A stretch of 6,803 bases of DNA from JBDTNK01 sp039933775 (GTDB taxonomy: Bacteria > Chloroflexota > Limnocylindria > QHBO01): contig JBDTNK010000091.1 in the NCBI GenBank assembly GCA_039933775.1, forward strand, positions 1-6,803. The letters run 5' to 3'. The notes below the pieces were generated by a model. The model had not been told where the DNA came from. It saw nothing but the letters and a program-made list of their open reading frames with translations, and did not search any database. Shown one piece after another: positions 6,170-6,803 of the stretch (position 1 is its first letter; the number at the start of each line of letters is the position of its first letter). Both the position numbers and the translations under genes were made by a program.

Positions 6170-6574
6170 TCAGAAGGGCGGATCGATGAGGCCGTATGCC
6201 ACGGCGATGGCGGTCAGCGTGCCGACGATGACGCTGGCGCCGATCATCCAGAACAGGCCATTGATGCCATTCGCGATCCGGCGCTGAGAGCGGTGCTCCG
6301 CCTCGGCGTTGGCGCCAGCCATCGTCTTCTCGATGCCGCCCCACACGATGACCGCCCCGCAGATTGCGATGCCCAGACCGATGGCGATCGCGACCAGCGT
6401 GCCGATCATGCGCGTTACGGGTGCGAGGGCGTCCCGCGCGCCGGCCGGCACATCCGCGGCAAAGGCGGGCGATGCCAGGGCAAGCATCAGGCCCAGGGCG
6501 ACGAGTGACGCGACACCAATACCTTGCCTCCGCACCAAGCAGGGAAACAGCCGACCCATCCGCCCAGTCCTCAT
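6170..6574 (-). CDS. VirB2/TrbC-like pilin candidate (signal peptide plus two membrane helices)
   Basis: This is a 134-residue protein. A basic N-terminus (Arg at 2, 5, 8, 15, 16) leads into a hydrophobic stretch at about 18-34 and an A-F-A cleavage site, with processing likely after residue 39. The mature protein of about 95 residues has two hydrophobic helices (about 56-79 and 104-128) separated by a charged loop (about 82-102, with K, R, H and E). That layout is the one known for VirB2/TrbC/TraA pilins of type IV secretion systems: cleaved signal, helix, positively charged cytoplasmic loop, helix. It lies 9 bases upstream of the VirB6/TrbL-like gene, which supports a T4SS role. The start is uncertain. 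ATG 6574 overlaps the previous stop (ATGA), but ATG 6559 (Met6) has a better ribosome site, GAGGA with 8 bases of spacing. Either start keeps the signal peptide. Sequence families with this layout are weakly conserved, so another small membrane protein (for example holin-like) cannot be excluded. Confidence 0.6.
   Translation of the reverse strand: MRTGRMGRLFPCLVRRQGIGVASLVALGLMLALASPAFAADVPAGARDALAPVTRMIGTLVAIAIGLGIAICGAVIVWGGIEKTMAGANAEAEHRSQRRIANGINGLFWMIGASVIVGTLTAIAVAYGLIDPPF
6568..6572 (-). promoter_or_regulatory. Candidate ribosome binding site that decides the pilin start
   Basis: On the minus strand GAGGA is followed by 8 bases and then ATG at 6559 (codon 6 of the longer reading). 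The site itself contains part of the upstream stop codon, so ribosomes finishing the antitoxin-like gene would land on it. This favours a 129-residue pilin precursor over the 134-residue form starting at 6574. Confidence 0.45.
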
Positions 6575-6803
6575 GCTCCCGGCGCCTCGGACGCGGCGGC
6601 GGCTGGCCGCTCGCGGAAGTCGCCTACCCAGGCGCTGATCGCATCCGGCTCAGCCGATGCCAGGTCGAGGCCTGCCGCGCGGAACCAGTTGACCGCCAGC
6701 GTCAGCGCTCGCAGCCGGTCGTATTCACGTGGCGAGACCAGCGTTACCGCGAGTTGTTTCTTGTCGACGATGGTCATCAGCCGGCCCGACTCGATCTCAT
6801 CGA
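6571..6803 (-). CDS. Phd/YefM-type antitoxin-like protein, C-terminal part (5' end outside window)
   Basis: The reading frame stays open to the right edge, so 76 residues are visible and the true start is probably outside. The visible beginning, DEIESGRLMTIVDKK, followed by QLAVTLVSPREYDRL, lines up with the core of Phd/YefM antitoxins (acidic residue, E-x-G, a beta strand, then AV-x-x-VS-x-x-x-Y/F). Family members bind their own operator as dimers and neutralise a RelE- or Doc-type toxin through the C-terminal tail. Here the tail is about 40 residues with W, F and acidic positions, ending in an Ala-rich stretch. No toxin is in view; it would have to lie upstream. The stop overlaps the start of the pilin-like gene by ATGA. 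An alternative is a short gene starting at ATG 6777, which sits in a TGATG overlap with another frame, but it has no clear ribosome site and would cut the conserved core. The family call rests on recalled motif pattern only. Confidence 0.45.
   Translation of the reverse strand, partial: DEIESGRLMTIVDKKQLAVTLVSPREYDRLRALTLAVNWFRAAGLDLASAEPDAISAWVGDFRERPAAAASEAPGA

Noticed and set aside
5175..6344. A 389-codon minus-strand frame overlapping the VirB6-like gene
   Set aside because: It is Arg/Ala/Gly/His-rich with no membrane or domain pattern, whereas the 5060-6160 frame gives a coherent multi-helix protein with overlap junctions.
6571..6777. Antitoxin-like gene starting at ATG 6777 through a TGATG overlap with an upstream gene
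   Set aside because: The overlap is possible but the frame stays open further upstream and the residues before this Met (E-x-x-S-G-R-L) complete the expected family core, so the Met is more likely internal.
1..6803. Search for promoters, terminators, tRNA genes, inverted repeats of insertion sequences, and CRISPR arrays
   Set aside because: No intergenic space over 14 bases exists and no convincing stem-loop with a T-run, tRNA-like fold or spaced repeat series was seen. Long-range or weak signals could be missed by eye.

Overview
The window is one tightly packed, G+C-rich block in which every gene reads right to left on the minus strand. Eight genes follow one another with no gap longer than 14 bases, and most junctions are start/stop overlaps (ATGA, GTGA, TGATG). 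This looks like the inside of a long polycistronic operon that continues past both window edges. I see no promoter, terminator, RNA gene, insertion sequence or CRISPR array. Both edge genes are cut.

Transcriptional order: (1) 6803-6571, the 3' part of a small protein resembling a Phd/YefM-type antitoxin; (2) 6574-6170, a signal-peptide protein with two membrane helices, built like a VirB2/TrbC pilin; (3) 6160-5060, a polytopic membrane protein of VirB6/TrbL type; (4) 5063-3549, a fusion of an N-terminal PrgI/VirB3-like two-helix membrane module, a long polar linker and a C-terminal ParA/MinD (CpaE/TadZ-like) P-loop ATPase; (5) 3552-2269, a TadA/CpaF secretion ATPase; (6) 2278-1403 and (7) 1400-489, two TadB/TadC-type membrane platform proteins; (8) 474-268, a Flp-type prepilin; (9) 268 to the left edge, a TadE-like pseudopilin. 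Counting the edge antitoxin there are nine coding regions.

The right half looks like the membrane core of a type IV secretion (conjugation-like) apparatus: pilin, VirB6 and VirB3-like. The left half is a classical Tad (tight adherence, Flp pilus) assembly module. The PrgI-ParA protein physically joins the two halves. A plausible reading is an envelope machine in which TadA, TadB and TadC assemble Flp/TadE fibres while VirB2/B3/B6-like proteins form a second or accessory membrane channel. No VirB4, coupling protein, relaxase, prepilin peptidase or secretin lies in the window, so the system is incomplete as seen.

The host is a high-G+C bacterium. Gram-positive-type T4SS modules (PrgI) beside Tad genes suggest Chloroflexota or Actinomycetota, but that is inference from gene types and composition only. 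The most interesting points are the PrgI-ParA fusion with its altered Walker A motif, two unrelated pilin types in one operon, the DNA-level duplication at the starts of tadB and tadC, and an antitoxin-like gene overlapping the pilin gene.
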